This document shows positions 38,301-50,387 of a stretch of DNA of 64,000 nucleotides, piece by piece. A program made the translations under genes and the position numbers. Within the stretch, counting starts at the first letter, position 1; each line of letters opens with the position of its first letter. The notes beneath the pieces were generated by a model that was not told where the DNA came from, ran no database searches, and was given only the letters and a program-made list of their open reading frames with translations. Source of the stretch: Branchiostoma floridae (lineage: Eukaryota > Chordata > Leptocardii > Amphioxiformes > Branchiostomatidae). The stretch covers positions 8,357,858 through 8,421,857 of the forward strand of contig NC_049987.1 of assembly GCF_000003815.2 (NCBI RefSeq). Reading direction: 5' to 3'.

Positions 38301-38375
38301 GACAATGGAAATGATAGAACTAAATCCGTCAACATGGAGAACCGCAGTAGAAAATTCCTGAACCAAGCGATGTAA
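29340..38375 (+). CDS. NRF-6-like membrane acyltransferase, gene C (16 exons)
   Basis: Predicted 742 residues. Exons: 29340-29586, 30152-30315, 30554-30644, 31021-31123, 31509-31612, 31956-32129, 32320-32413, 32751-32852, 33275-33446, 33978-34057, 34344-34430, 35191-35326, 35870-36047, 36469-36611, 37089-37269, 38203-38375. A signal peptide (MKITSRTILAVMFLSCC, likely cut near residue 23) precedes the NRF domain (about 50-200) with GVCVPKSCS and CQREETYATYS. A membrane helix lies at about 203-224. The acyltransferase-3 domain (about 260-670) starts with LPALHGIRVISTLWIIYGH, containing the conserved Arg and His. The hydrophilic C-tail (686-742) is longer than in genes A, B and D. Intron 6 uses a GT donor, unlike genes A and B. 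Introns 11, 12 and 14 hold four related inverted-repeat elements, and intron 8 holds 56-bp copies of the exon 8 end. Exon 14 is nearly identical to that of gene D. Confidence 0.88.
32853..33074 (+). repeat. 56-bp exon-8-derived tandem array (gene C, intron 8)
   Basis: Four copies of the end of exon 8 follow the true donor at 32853, with unit ends at 32908, about 32962 (with indels), 33018 and 33074. The first and third end in TTTCAG|GTAGG; the last ends TTTCAC|GTATA and has lost the AG. The unit is the same as in genes A and B but in the opposite genomic orientation. Confidence 0.93.
33535..33610. repeat. 75-bp hairpin element in intron 9 of gene C
   Basis: TTAGCCTC...CAGACTTC..GCGAGGCTGGCTT folds onto AAGCCAGTCGC..GAAGTCTG...GAGGCTAA, a near-complete hairpin. 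Likely a very short MITE. Confidence 0.7.
34686..34899. mobile_element. CCCGGCCGGG-type MITE, copy 1 (gene C intron 11)
   Basis: Inverted ends with GTCACATTTCCAAACCGGGG and a right end of GGTTTGGAACTGTGACGTAA. Inner CCCGGCCGGGC occurs on each side. Confidence 0.8.
34897..35100. mobile_element. CCCGGCCGGG-type MITE, copy 2 (gene C intron 11)
   Basis: It abuts copy 1. Left GGTCACATTTCCTACCAGGG, right TTGTGGAAATGTGACTTTAG. Confidence 0.8.
35457..35652. mobile_element. CCCGGCCGGG-type MITE, copy 3 (gene C intron 12)
   Basis: Left AAGGCCTAGGTCCCAATTCC, right GGAAATGGGACCTAAGCCTA. It is a diverged member in which the inner GC-rich core is decayed. Confidence 0.72.
36761..36960. mobile_element. 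CCCGGCCGGG-type MITE, copy 4 (gene C intron 14)
   Basis: Left GAGGCTAACGTCACATTTCC, right GGGAATGTGACGAAGGCCTA, with GCCCGGCCGGGC near the right end. Confidence 0.78.
37478..37830. mobile_element. TIR element with an inner palindromic repeat (gene C intron 15)
   Basis: AATCTCCAAGCAGATCTTGC (left) and GCAAGATCTGCTTGGAGATT (right) are perfect inverse copies. Inside, TTCGCGGTGGTTTTAAGTTC occurs repeatedly with its inverse, the same family as 14,390-14,470. This appears to be one element nested in another. Confidence 0.8.
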
Positions 38376-38804
38376 CTTGTATCACTTGATCTACTCAGTC
38401 AGCCTGAAAAGTGGTGCAATAGACAAAGTTGAATTCAAGTTCAACATATCGCTGTTGATTGTGTGAGGATCTATTAAATATCTTAGGTATCTGAGAATAA
38501 GATCAACATGGCATATAATGTCTTAATTAAGTTGGTCAACACTATAGTAATCTATACAAAGTACAATTAAAAACTTTTAACAACTCATAAATCACTGCTG
38601 AAGAGATACTGTGAAAGACAGATACGCAGCAAAAGTATATATGATTGTATTCAGAATGTATTTTGAACATTTGTATACAATGAAGCGCGTTAGATATTAA
38701 AAACACTTTCTGTTCTGCAATAATATCGTATGTGTTTGTGTCCGAGTAGCTATGTAACACCATGTCGCTTGAATCCCAGTGAGACTGAGAGATTTAGTAT
38801 TCCT

Positions 38805-38921
38805 CAAGCAGATGTTGGGACGCAAAATCGCGTCATGTTTTCCTAGCTTCCCGTTTTTTGTTTAAAACTGTCTCGGGGCAACCTAAAAATGGAAACGATT
38901 TTGCGTCCCAACATCTGCTTG
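38805..38921. mobile_element. MITE with perfect 26-bp terminal inverted repeats between genes C and D
   Basis: Arms 38805-38830 and 38896-38921 are perfect inverse copies; the left starts CAAGCAGATGTTGGGACGCA. 117 bp in all. It lies about 225 bases before the gene D start codon. Confidence 0.9.
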
Positions 38922-39146
38922 TAGATTAAGTTACGCGCCAGCAACCTGGTAAAAACGTCGGGGTTTCGGTGTCAGGTTTCATGTCAGAAAGGTGTCACGT
39001 GAGGGTCAGGGGTGGCGAGGTCTTCCTCAGGCAGGCGCAGGGTAACTTCGAGTTCCGGGTCCGGTCGTAGATCAACTAGAATCAATCTTACGACAGTACT
39101 TACATCGTATCGGTCTGGTTGTGAATGAACCCTGGATCTCACAGAC

Positions 39147-39622
39147 ATGAAAGCAAGCGTGGTGACTGTTCTATATCTAGCGCTCTTGTGTCTCGTCTGC
39201 TGCTCACAAACCGTGTCAGCACAAGGGCCAGCCTTCTTCGAGTTCCTGGGTTACATCTCTGGACTGGAGCGGAACAAGGGGGTCGACTGGAACTCTACTC
39301 TCTACCTACTGTACACTGGTCAAGTCACCCCGACGTGCTTCACAGATGCCTACAGAGTATACAATGATACTATACTGGTCAAGTCGTACGCAAGCAATAG
39401 TAAGTAGTCAGACTGCACCACCATGTTTTGGTTCATGGTTGGGGGTGAACGTCCTGCAGGTCGCCTGTGCTCACGCTTGGCCCACTTTACCCGTGCGACC
39501 TCCTGTTCTTTTCGCATAATTTACTTCACCCCAAGGAAATGAAGTGTTTTTTTAGGCTTCTGTCAGTCTGTCTCTGTCTGTAATGTATATCCTTAATTGT
39601 CTGCCTGACTGTCTAGTCTCTT

Positions 39623-39690
<68 letters not shown>

Positions 39691-42600
39691 ACAGGTAATG
39701 TGAAATACACATAATACTAACGTGCACAGTTGATGCCATGATTAAGATTACACTAAGTGGCTTTTTTTTTAATCAATTGGTATTTTAACATGATATTCTT
39801 TCATACAATACCAGTCTTGTTACACTACTGTACAGTGCTGGACAGTACAGGGAAGATGACTCCATCAGGCATGTTCCAGGGAAACTGGGTTGCTATGGGC
39901 GACTATGAGGAGTGCACAGTTAACGCCAACACTGCACCAGACAAGCCTGGAAACTTTCAAACTATGTACTGTTCTGTAGCATGGGGTGGAATACCAGAGG
40001 TGAGCTGTTATTTATCTTTTTTAAACCTCTTTCTTATTTCTTGAACCCTTTTTTTTTGTGTGTGAAAATTTCAGAGTTTCAATAGAAATTGGAGGTTGAT
40101 GACGCTACTGAATAGAATATGATATTCCAGGGCCAAAAGAGTTTTGCAGAAAGGGCAAAAAAAGCAAGCAACAAAATGTGAAAGTGTAATTTTACTTGCA
40201 AATGATACTATTAAACATGTACCTGTACATTCTTGTGTCTGTGTTTTGTTTGTTTGTACAGTTACTTGCTCCTGAAAACCAGTTCTATGCACAAGGTGTG
40301 TGTGTCCCCAACACCTGTACCGACAAGGATGTAGGACTTCTCACAGGCACAGGTAAATATGTTATGGACTTTCTGCAGGATAAGTGAAGTGATAGAAGAA
40401 GAACGTAAAGAGGACATTTAGATGCCCAGTGGTTTTGTAAATTAGAATGTAAGTTGCCTTCCCAGGAAAAAATGAAAAATGGTAAGAGGCAGATGATTCA
40501 GATGATCACAATGATGAAATTTCAGTGTGAGGTACATTGTAAAACAAAATGAGTCTGTCATGCTAGGACTTTCTCTCTGGAGAATTGTTATCAATTTTTT
40601 TTTATAATACACTTTGAGTACTACCTGGGTATCATACTACAGTTTCTCTCCCATGAAGGTCTCCTTGGTGTGAAGCCTATGCCATCCTGGTACCCTATTG
40701 GCCTGACCTGTCAGAGAGAGGAAACTTACGCAAACTTCTCAGGGGCTGCCATTGCTGCTATGTGAGTATGGCAAAAATGTCAAGTTACACTTGCACTGCA
40801 GACATTTTCTGAAACCTGCTAAATAAAATAGAAGATTTTAATGACAAATTTCAACAAAGCACTGTTGATGACATTTCACTGAATGCTGGCATTTAGTATT
40901 GAAGCATAGTTTTGCTATAACGTTAGTTTGTTATGTGCTGTTTGATATTCTAGGTATTGAGTTTTGATCAGATTAATCATAGAATGTACCTGTCTGACAA
41001 ACTTCTGTCAAAATTTCAATGCAAAACAACAACCAACAGTCAACATTGGCAAGATTGGAGATACATGTACTACTAGGTGTTTTAATGTCAATGGAAGTAA
41101 CATAATTCTGTCAATCTGTTACAGAGTCATCATCTGCATCATCCTCATCATCATGACTGTCTCTAGTTTTTATGACTTCGTCATCACTTTGTACTTTCCA
41201 GAGACAAGGAAGTTAACCCGTAAGAATACTGTCTTCACATGGAATTTGCAATTGTTTTGATATACAAAATCTGCAACAATACTGTAGACACTATATATTG
41301 CAACTCTAGCTCTCAACTGGTTTCAGAGAAATCGTTGTGAATTATACACAAAAAAACTAGAAAGGCCGACATTTGCTTGAGAGCAAATACAGCATATTTC
41401 AGCCATCTCCCTCCTCATGTAACAATAGACTGTTCCAAAATCACTCATGTGCAAAAATGGAACACTTCTGCTTAAAATGACTTCTAACTACTAATCACAC
41501 TTATGAGCAAAAATGAATCTTACAAAAACCCCTTCAAGAATGGACTAAAAAAAATAGACGACTCCAAAAACACTTCCGCTAAGAAATGGAATTTGGAATC
41601 ATCAGCCGTCCAAAACCATATTTGAAAAAAAATCCCCCCTCTGTGCAAGAATCGACTCTTCCTGTTATACCCCTATGTAAAGTGGAGCGATCCAAAAATA
41701 TTTCAGCTAAACTAGTCAGCGAAGTCCACAAAATGAATTTTAAAAAATACCCCCTTCGTTGAAGAATGGAATCTCCCAGCTCACCCTGTTTGAAATTGCA
41801 CAATAGACAAGTCCAGAAATACTCACAGTACATGGCCTTTTGTATAAGTATAAGAACCCAGTCCAAAACTGAATTTAAAAAAAGTCCCCCTTGCATGAAT
41901 GGGCTCTTCCAGATAACACAAGGCTTGCTGATTGGCTGCCGAATCCTCCTCATGTACAGTCTTCAGGTGGGGGTAAACTTCCATTTAACAAATGGAATTC
42001 GGAATCATCACCCATGTCCAAAACTGATTTTTTTTAAATCCCCCCCTATGTGCAAAAATGGACTGTCCCAGTAGTAGTCTTATGTCAAGTGGATCAGTGC
42101 GAAAACACTTCCGCTAAAAAAAACATTGGCATTATCACCAAAGTCTAAAAGTAAATGTTAAAATACACCCCCTGTCCAACAATGGACTCTTCCAGCAAAA
42201 TAAGCTCGCTCATTGGCTGGCCATTAATTGGATTTACCTTGTCCACCAACCACCTGGATGTCTATGGACTAGGTAGGTAGGTAGATAATTGGATCTACCT
42301 GGCACACCTGTGGCCCTGACACACCAGAATGACCTAAACTCTCCCACAAAAACCTCCTTAAGGAGCCATTTTGAAGTGATTTATACCACATATTATACAT
42401 GGACCCTTTGAATAAGTATCTAGAGCACCTCTGTGCCAAATTTCAGGTCATTTGGATGTAATACCATGGTACAGGGGGCCAAAATATACAGTTTTGGTCC
42501 AAAAGTTGCAATAAAACCTCAATAAAATCATTTAAGGAGCAGATATGAAAAAAATGAAAAAGAAGCATTTGGGTATTGATTTGATTTTTGATTTTATTTA

Positions 42601-45600
42601 TTTTGCACAATCATTAAAAAAGTTAACATAAAACAAATTAAAGGATGAAGGTACATGCAGGGGGGAAGAAAAAAGCCTCGTGGCTTGTACAAAGTCTTCC
42701 TCCAAAGTAACAAGATTGAATAGACGTGTAAAAATTATACATTAGACAATAATGTAACCAAAAGAATTAACAAAATGGAAATAAATCATAATAGTTCAAT
42801 AATTGATTTTGGTTTTTTTGGTATTGGCCCACTCTACCCTTGTGCCAAATTTCAAGTCATTTGGTCCAGAAACGGCGGAGATGAATCGCTTTGAAAATTC
42901 GACAGGAGAAAGAAAGAAACATTACGAATACAATATATTTCACCATACCTATGGTATGGCTGAAATATAATTATCTAAACTGTTTTACCCAAGTGGGTAT
43001 TTTTACAACATGTAGGATGATTCCAACTTACATCTTAACAATTCTTTTCCTTCAGCAACACATATTTTCCTGTCCTTCTCGGTGCTCACCAATGCGAGGA
43101 AGGTGTTCAGTCTAAAGACAACACCAGGACAACTTCCTGCGCTTCACGGCATAAGGGTCATCAGTACCCTCTGGATCATCTTTGGGCACACCAACTTCTT
43201 TACCATTGGCAACATCGAAATATGTGAGTATCTTGTCCAATTACAAATAGATATCCAGGTGCATGCAATGATCTATTGACAATTTATCGAATGTGAGAGG
43301 GCAGGCTGCCCATAATGAGAAGGATACATAAGGTATTGTCAGGTGAATGGAGGGGGTCAGACGAGAGTAATTCTTCTAGGTTTAAATGGGATATGGATTG
43401 CAACATATGGGTCCTTTCAATATTGTATAGCTCACAATGTAACAGGTAGTGCTCAGTAGTCTCGTTTGAAGTCATGTTTGCTATGCATACTAGTATGGTA
43501 GGTATGGAGTTTGATCACCGGCTGAGTCATACCAAAGACTTAAAAAGTGGTACATGTTGCTTTTTATGCTCAGCACTCACCACTGAAAGAGTATTGATAG
43601 TAAAACATGCACTACTACCAGTGGATGGACCCCTATTGTAAAGTTGTGTGGCCCATGGGCTATAGAATTATGATGGGCACTACCTTATCTATAATTAGGC
43701 ATCATGTATGGTACGGGTTGGGAGGACTTAAACTTATCCAAATAACAGCTGATTTAATCTTTTTATAGATCATTGAAATTAAAAAAAGAATATAAGTGAG
43801 AAACATTGATATGACATTTGGACCACTCCTGACGTTAATGGAAAAATAAAATCTTGTATATAATAATGAGATAATGATTAATTCTTTCAGCTAACAAGGT
43901 AGAGTTGGCTGGTGCAAATAAGGAGTGGTGGTACTTCATACAAAACAACATGGACATGGCAGTGGACACTTTCCTCTTGCTCAGGTATTGCTAGATAACA
44001 TGACAGTCAATGATTTTCATGTAAGATGTACTTATTACTACTGTTGCACAATGTTAGATTAAGTGTCTTTAGTCAGTTAAGTTTAATCAGTAAAACTGTA
44101 AAGATTGTGAGTTTTAAAAAAGACCTTTTTTATCTGTTCTCCAACATTATTTTTAGATGCTCATTTTCTTCTATGCATGGATGGATCTGAATGAGACAAA
44201 ATGCATCCCACCATTAAAATTTCCAGATGAAGATGTGACATTATTTTCCTGTTGTATCCTCAGTGGTTTGCTGGTTACGTACCTGTTCATGAAGCAACTG
44301 ACCCAGACTGGGGGTGTGTTCACATGGAGGGACTATGGTCTGCACCTGTTACACCGGTACTGCAGGTAATACACTGTCTCCTGTTGACCTAGACTTTGTC
44401 CTTAAAAATAGATTATCTTACAACAAATTTGATATCGTATAGTGAGTGAGTATTAGGAACAAGAAGATTTACAACAAGTCTGTGGCTTCTCCTGTTGCCT
44501 GACATTGTGTGGAGCACAGTGTAAATCAATTTTGAAATAGAAAATTAAGTACTAGGCATTAGTACATTAGCCAGGCACTGCCACAATGTTTTAATTTCTA
44601 TTTCACCTAACAGAACCCCTTCATAGATAACCCATTTTCTTGTCATTTTCAGGTTGACACCAGTGTATGCCTTCCTCATCATGATCTACACCTGTCTGTT
44701 GGTGTACATGGGAGATGGACCATACTGGGCCACGCCTAGCAACTGGGTCATGCCCGGTATCCATGGCTGCCAGCATCACTGGTGGACAAACCTGCTCTAC
44801 ATCAACAACTACTTTGTGGACTCAGGAGTAGAGGTACCTGGTATAGATCTTCATTATCAGTTATTCAGAAGTATAAGACAGGTGCTCACTGCATATTGGT
44901 GCCCCTTTGTGTTTCAATGGATTGTAGCTCCAGTGTACACAACTATTTGGCAATGTGTGTTTTATTTGCAAGGCTTTACTCTTCTGATTTTTTTCTTATT
45001 TGAACTGTGCACATTAAAGTGGATATTTGAGAAGGTCAGGACATATTTAAATGTCAAAACACTTGAGCTACCAGTATATGATTTATTGAATTGTGATTTA
45101 TCAAATATCAAATGCAAATAGGGACACCAGCATGGCGGAGGAAACAGTCACAGATGACAATGTCACCTCAAAATGCTCTCCAGTCAGTTACTGTATTATA
45201 CCAAACACTCTCATGGTAGCATTGTTAACCTACAGCCAGTGTATTGCTGAAATACCTTATGTTCCAATTCATGATAACAGACATGTCTTCTTCCCCTTGT
45301 GCAGTGTTTTGGCTGGGGCTGGTATCTTGGTGTCGATATGCAGCTGTATGTGATGATACCAGGAGTCCTCCTGCTCCTGTACAAGTGAGTTTTCTACATA
45401 TTGACAGTATTGCCTGCAACCCAAGTAATGTCTGTTACCAGTACTGATCGTACCCCACTTAATGGTACTAGTAACCATACCCCCTGTAGTATCCATACTC
45501 CCAGTACTGTCTGTACCCGCAGTAGAGTGCGTACCCCAGTAGTGTCCGCACCCCCAGTAGTGTCCTTATATATATATACAGAAAGAGAGAGAGAGAGAAA

Positions 45601-48418
45601 TCTATGACAAAGTGTGTTTTTCCCTATGCTCTAGGAAGCCCAAGATTGGAGCTGTACTTACCTGTGCTCTCATTGTTGTCAGCTGGGTGCTGCATGGGGT
45701 TTTGTACCACTTCCTTGTGCAGTAAGTTCAATAAAGATACTGAAACGACCGTTGTATCTGTTTTTTCAAGAAATTTCACTGTAAAGATTTAATACAGATG
45801 CAGGCTGAAGCAAAATCTTTTTTCTGTAATTTCTAAATACAATTATGATCTAACAGTTTTTAGTAAACTACTGTTTCTATGTTCAAGAGATACAGTCCAT
45901 GATTTCAGGATAATTCAATTGAGGAACAAAAGAGGAGCAAAACAATAATTGATTGAGAAAATGTTTGAATTCCCATTATCATTTGTTAGTATGATGCAGA
46001 TAACATCTAAATTAGGCTGTCTATATAATTTGTGCTGTCTATATAATTCGTGCTGTGTTGTGTCGTGTGTTTTGATAAAGCCTTAGAACTTTTGAATTCT
46101 CTTTTGAATTTTCTGATTCCAGTTCCACTCTAGACTACATTGGCACAACATATAAGTATACTGTAACCAGAATGGCACCCTACCTGCTGGGGGTGCTGCT
46201 GGGATATGTGCTCTTCAGATACAACAGGACCATCCCCAACATTCCACACAGAAAGGTAGCAATTGACTACATGCTATATTCATATCCTCCATGGTACAGA
46301 AACAGATGTACAATTTATGAACTAATTGTAATATTGTAGTTCAAAGTATTTCTGTTTACTGAGCATCTTTTTACCTAGAAATGAAATTAAGCTGATGGCT
46401 TATTACATTATCAAAAGATATGTACATATGTATGTACATTATCAAAAGATATCAAATGATAGCCACATTCAAATGTGCCCAATTATCTTTAGTAATGTCA
46501 GTCAGTCAGTCAGTCAGTCAGTCAGTCAGTCAAAGGGTGAGTGAGCAGGTCAGAGTGAATGAACTTCAAAGTTAAAAAGATGACAGACATTTTGATTAGT
46601 TCATTGTTGACAGAAAAACAACATTATGTCTGTTTTTGCCCTCACACAGAAGCTGGTGTTGCTGGGCTGGGTTGTGGGGACAGTCAGTAGCCTTGCAGGT
46701 GTGGTCACTCCCACTGCAGTTTTCCAGAACACAGACCCACCATACTACATACAGAACAACCCTACCTGGAGGGCCATGGAGAGGAGTCTGTTTGCCTCTG
46801 GTGTTGCCTGGGTCATTTATGCCTCCTCTGTGGGATATGGAGGTAACACTAGTTCACCTTTATCCGTGGGTCAACCTATATCTGTGTAAAAAAGAAAGGT
46901 ATTTAGGAATATTATGTCGATGGAAGGTGGTTTCAAATTGTACTATTTTCAGAAACCACCGTCCGTCGACTTGATATCCCTAAATACCCTGTTTATTTTA
47001 AAACAATGGACAAAGTTTACCCTGCGGATAAAGGTGAACTAATGTTAAGTTATTGTCATAATTATCATCGCAAAATCTTTTTTGCCAGAACCATTCGGGC
47101 TTTATCTTAGAAATTGAAAAATTTGCTACATTGTTAAAAAATGCATATTATGTTTGACCATTTGTAAGAATTTTCTATGTATGATACTTCTATACAATGT
47201 ATTTAATACAATCTCATGAATGACCTTTGTTCCTATAGGTATCATCTCAGAGTTCCTGTCGTGGAGCGGTTGGCTGCCGTTAAGTCGCCTGACCTACACG
47301 GCGTACCTCGTCCATCCCATGATCATGCAGGTCTATTACATGTCTTACAAGGGGGCGCTGCTGTACTCAGGGATCAACTGGGTAAGACACTGATGATGAT
47401 CATCAATAACAGGCAGCTAGGTATTAGACTGGTCTGATCCATGGTACAAATTCAAACAAACAAACAGGGTATCTTACAGTAATAACCTGCGCAAAAATGG
47501 ATAATTTGCTCTGCAACAGATTCTGTATCAGTAATGTTAAATAGTTAGTTGATACATGTAGGGTATTGAGTACTAAATAGTTACAAACCAACAACCACTT
47601 AGAAGTTTGAGGTTAAAAACACTTTGACTGCACAAGGCATAAAATATAGAATGATTTGTAATTATAAATTAAACATATCCAGTTAAAATGATTATAATGA
47701 TATATGTGATTTGAGGCACAGAATTGAAGAAGCAAGTTACCGCTTTGAATAGTGCTACTGATCTATAAGTGTCTACTTACGTGTGCATATATGAACTAAA
47801 GAAAACATCATTCTGTATTTTTTCAGCTGTTTTTGTTTATCTCTTTTGCCTTCTTGGCGTTTGTGTGTGGTTTTGCTGCCTCCATGATGGCGGAGGTTCC
47901 CTTCCTGGAGCTGGAGAAGATCCTCCTGCCCAATCGCAGGGGCAGAGAGGCTAAACCTGAACCTGAGAGGGGGGATGTGGAGGGACAACAGTACCAGTCT
48001 CTTGTACAGGGTAGGTGTACATGTACATGCAAACCATAGGAAGTCCTTCCATTGCTGCATGGAAATCTCCTACAGCTCAAAAACTGGAGGTGTTTTATAT
48101 CTGATAAAGAAGAGAATCATTTTTTTTTAATAGGTGTAATGTTATACTGTCTAACTTGGATTACATTTGTTCACTGCCATAGTGTATGATTGTATGAATT
48201 GCGTGTGTAATTCAACACACAAAGCTTTGTATTTTTCATTCATTGCAGAGCATTAAGTTGCTTAGATCACATTAAAGAGGCATTTTCAAAGCACACAAGA
48301 AATGCCTTTATACTTACTTAGTGTATCCTAAGGAATATGATTTTGATTCTAAAACTTTCTCTCTCTAGAAGCTGTTGCAGACCCACAGATACCAAACTAC
48401 AGTTCTGTGTCAACCTAA
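39147..48418 (+). CDS. NRF-6-like membrane acyltransferase, gene D (16 exons)
   Basis: Predicted 706 residues. Exons: 39147-39399, 39836-39999, 40262-40352, 40659-40761, 41125-41219, 43056-43223, 43891-43984, 44264-44365, 44653-44833, 45305-45384, 45635-45721, 46123-46255, 46650-46842, 47239-47381, 47827-48010, 48369-48418. It begins MKASVVTVLYLALLCLVCC, a signal peptide. The NRF domain has GVCVPNTCTD and CQREETYANFS. The acyltransferase-3 start is LPALHGIRVISTLWIIFGH. Later exons carry MGDGPYWATPSNWVMP and YLVHPMIMQVYYM. All donors are GT. It is the most divergent of the four outside exons 14-15, and intron 8 lacks the 56-bp array. Exon 13 has a family-specific insert (NTDPPYYIQNN). Stop at 48416-48418, with AATAAA at 48576. 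It lies 0.8 kb downstream of gene C in the same orientation and is probably a tandem duplicate. Confidence 0.88.
39625..39686. repeat. (TC)31 microsatellite, intron 1 of gene D
   Basis: An uninterrupted TC dinucleotide run. On the sense strand it is a long pyrimidine tract about 150 bases before the exon 2 acceptor. Confidence 0.97.
41400..42230. repeat. Diverged long-period repeats in intron 5 of gene D
   Basis: Phrases recur: ACACTTCCGCTAA, AATGGAATT(C/T)GGAATCATC, TCCAAAA, and CCCCC..TGTGCAA.AATGGACT. The periods are irregular (about 110-250 bases). No coding motif is seen. Confidence 0.6.
45420..45570. repeat. Imperfect minisatellite in intron 10 of gene D
   Basis: Units of about 18-25 bases built on TACCCCCAGTAGTGTCC are repeated six or more times with substitutions. 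Confidence 0.7.
46497..46532. repeat. (GTCA)9 microsatellite, intron 12 of gene D
   Basis: Nine tandem GTCA units without interruption. Confidence 0.95.
46850..47041. mobile_element. MITE with TAGTTCACCTTTATCCG ends, intron 13 of gene D
   Basis: A 17-base terminal sequence and its perfect inverse CGGATAAAGGTGAACTA bound about 192 bp. Subterminal TATTTAGG and CCTAAATA and the GGTGGTTTC/GAAACCACC arms are also inverted. It begins 8 bases after the exon 13 end. Confidence 0.88.
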
Positions 48419-48575
48419 CAAGAACAAGAGACCTTGAGAAGCTTAGGTGTATTAACTATGCCACAAACGTTGGCAATGGAGCTGATAATGTGCCAGGTCA
48501 TCAGTAGAGAATTAGTATTTTTATCTCTATATTGGACTTTTTATACTATGTGTACATGGGACTTACTCTTTTTGG

Positions 48576-48581
48576 AATAAA
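48576..48581 (+). promoter_or_regulatory. Polyadenylation signal of gene D
   Basis: A canonical AATAAA lies about 160 bases after the gene D stop codon in AT-rich sequence, giving a short 3' UTR. It is the only canonical signal seen in the first 200 bases after the stop. Confidence 0.6.
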
Positions 48582-49199
48582 TTAAAAATGAGATTTCCAT
48601 TTGTTACTTGGATGCCACTAGTCATGATATGTTTGATACATTATTGGAGCTGATAATTGAATGAAGACCTTAAGTTTATTGTACATTTTTGCCCAACTGA
48701 GATAAGTACAGGTCACAACAAGACAGAACATATATATATGTATATACATAAAGGTATCACGGATCTAGTCTAACACAGAAGTTCGGCTTCTTCTCGCTTC
48801 TTGGTAATGGTGAAAATGTAGGACTGTATGGGTTTAGCTATCATGGTCGGTTTGTTAAAACGCATAAGGAATATACAGGACATCAGTTGACAATAAGTCA
48901 TCAGAGATTTTTATAATTTTATGTTATTGGTTGTCTCTATGGCAGACTTTGTATGTACAAAATAGAGCTTAGAATTTTCATGACGAGTGATGACATTTCT
49001 GTATTTATTCTGTATTTGGAGTCTATCGGGACGTGTGTCAAGTTTCGTCCTCTATAGTTCATGCTTTTTCCCAAACTAGTGGTCAACAAACAGAAGATGA
49101 TGACTGTAGCCAGGGAGTCCATTTTGCGTGGCGACACGACAGCTTGCTGTTTAACTTCCTGTGGGAACAAACTGTTAGACATGTGAAACACATGTACAA

Positions 49200-49310
49200 G
49201 AGGCAAGGCTAGCAGAAACAGTCTCCTGGCTCCCAGGATTTGAACCAGCGCCGAACCTGGGCCGCCAGCTCTCAAATCCGATGCCCCTAACCACTACGCC
49301 AAAAGTTCGG
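49200..49310 (-). repeat. tRNA-derived SINE (internal RNA polymerase III promoter)
   Basis: On the minus strand, TAGTGGTTAGGGGCATCG (49280-49297) fits an A box and GGTTCAAATCC (49236-49246) a B box, in tRNA-like order. A complete cloverleaf is not evident, so a SINE head is likelier than a functional tRNA. Confidence 0.6.
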
Positions 49311-50278
49311 ACCATTTGGCATGGTCAGTTTGGCGGCGCAGGAACCCCACTTTTACACATGTACAGCAAAAGTAATTGGAAAAATGTCATCGATTGCAAG
49401 ACAAAAAAGTCAATGAGGTGTAGCCCAAAATGAATTCCATATATCAAATGCTACGGGTATTTTTTTTAATTCGATATATATAGTAGTATACGTGCCAAAT
49501 GCCTCCACCCCTTGGGTCGTCACCATAATGCTTCTTACACTAGAAAGCCTGGGATAGTCCTTTCAAGGACAACCAACTTTTAAGTTGGTATTGAACACCA
49601 CGAAATTGCGCTATGGACTGCGCATGCATTAGTCAGGTACACAAACAACTGTAAATTGAAAAACAATGATGCACATGTTGAAGCTAAACTAAGAGATGAA
49701 TACAAGCTGTGGCGTACTTGTTTAGATTGGAAATATCAGATACTTTGAATGAAATAGAAGTTAACAAAGTGGGACAGCCTAAAGAGCCTTTGCAGTTTCA
49801 AGTGTTAACAATAACTACATTTGCTAATCACGTGGAGAAGGTTTGCTACCACGGTTTTACCTATATACTAGGAAAATATCTAAACGCCCGGCCTTATGTA
49901 TTGTTCAAAGTCATACTTTTCCTTCAACACTCATGTACCGTAAGGCTTTGAACGACGACGTATGCTGCATGAACTGAACTAAATAATGGAGAAGGAAGCG
50001 TTGACCGGTGATCGTACAAAGTAAAGTAATGTGAAAATTTACCTGACGTTGGGAGGCCCAAAGGCAGAGAAATCGTTCCTCTGAGCTCTTCAGTCTCTTA
50101 GAGGGAGCCAGTAAGAAGCCGACTCTTAGTCATTGCTGTTTGATGCAGAACTGCAATATAGGCCTTAATTCATTATTCAAAAAGACTCATCTGCCGTCTG
50201 GTACTATAAATAATCCTTCTTGCACGTTTGTGTAAAGTACGTCCCTCTTTTGAGGGCAGACATGCATCTGGTTCAGAT

Positions 50279-50325
50279 ATGTATGTATATATATATATAA
50301 ATGGATATATATGTATGTATATATG

Positions 50326-50360
<35 letters not shown>

Positions 50361-50387
50361 TTGTATGTGTGTGTGTGTGTGTGTGTC
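50279..50387. repeat. AT/GT-rich simple repeat
   Basis: Mixed TATA, GTAT and GT runs over about 110 bases. Open frames here are artefacts. Confidence 0.9.

Noticed and set aside
44654-45121. 155-codon plus-strand open frame suggesting a longer exon 9 in gene D
   Set aside because: Paralogue comparison and phase place the donor at 44833; the rest is AT-rich intron that happens to stay open.
49200-49310. A functional tRNA gene
   Set aside because: A- and B-box-like words are present on the minus strand, but arms and anticodon loop cannot be paired into a cloverleaf; a SINE head is more likely.
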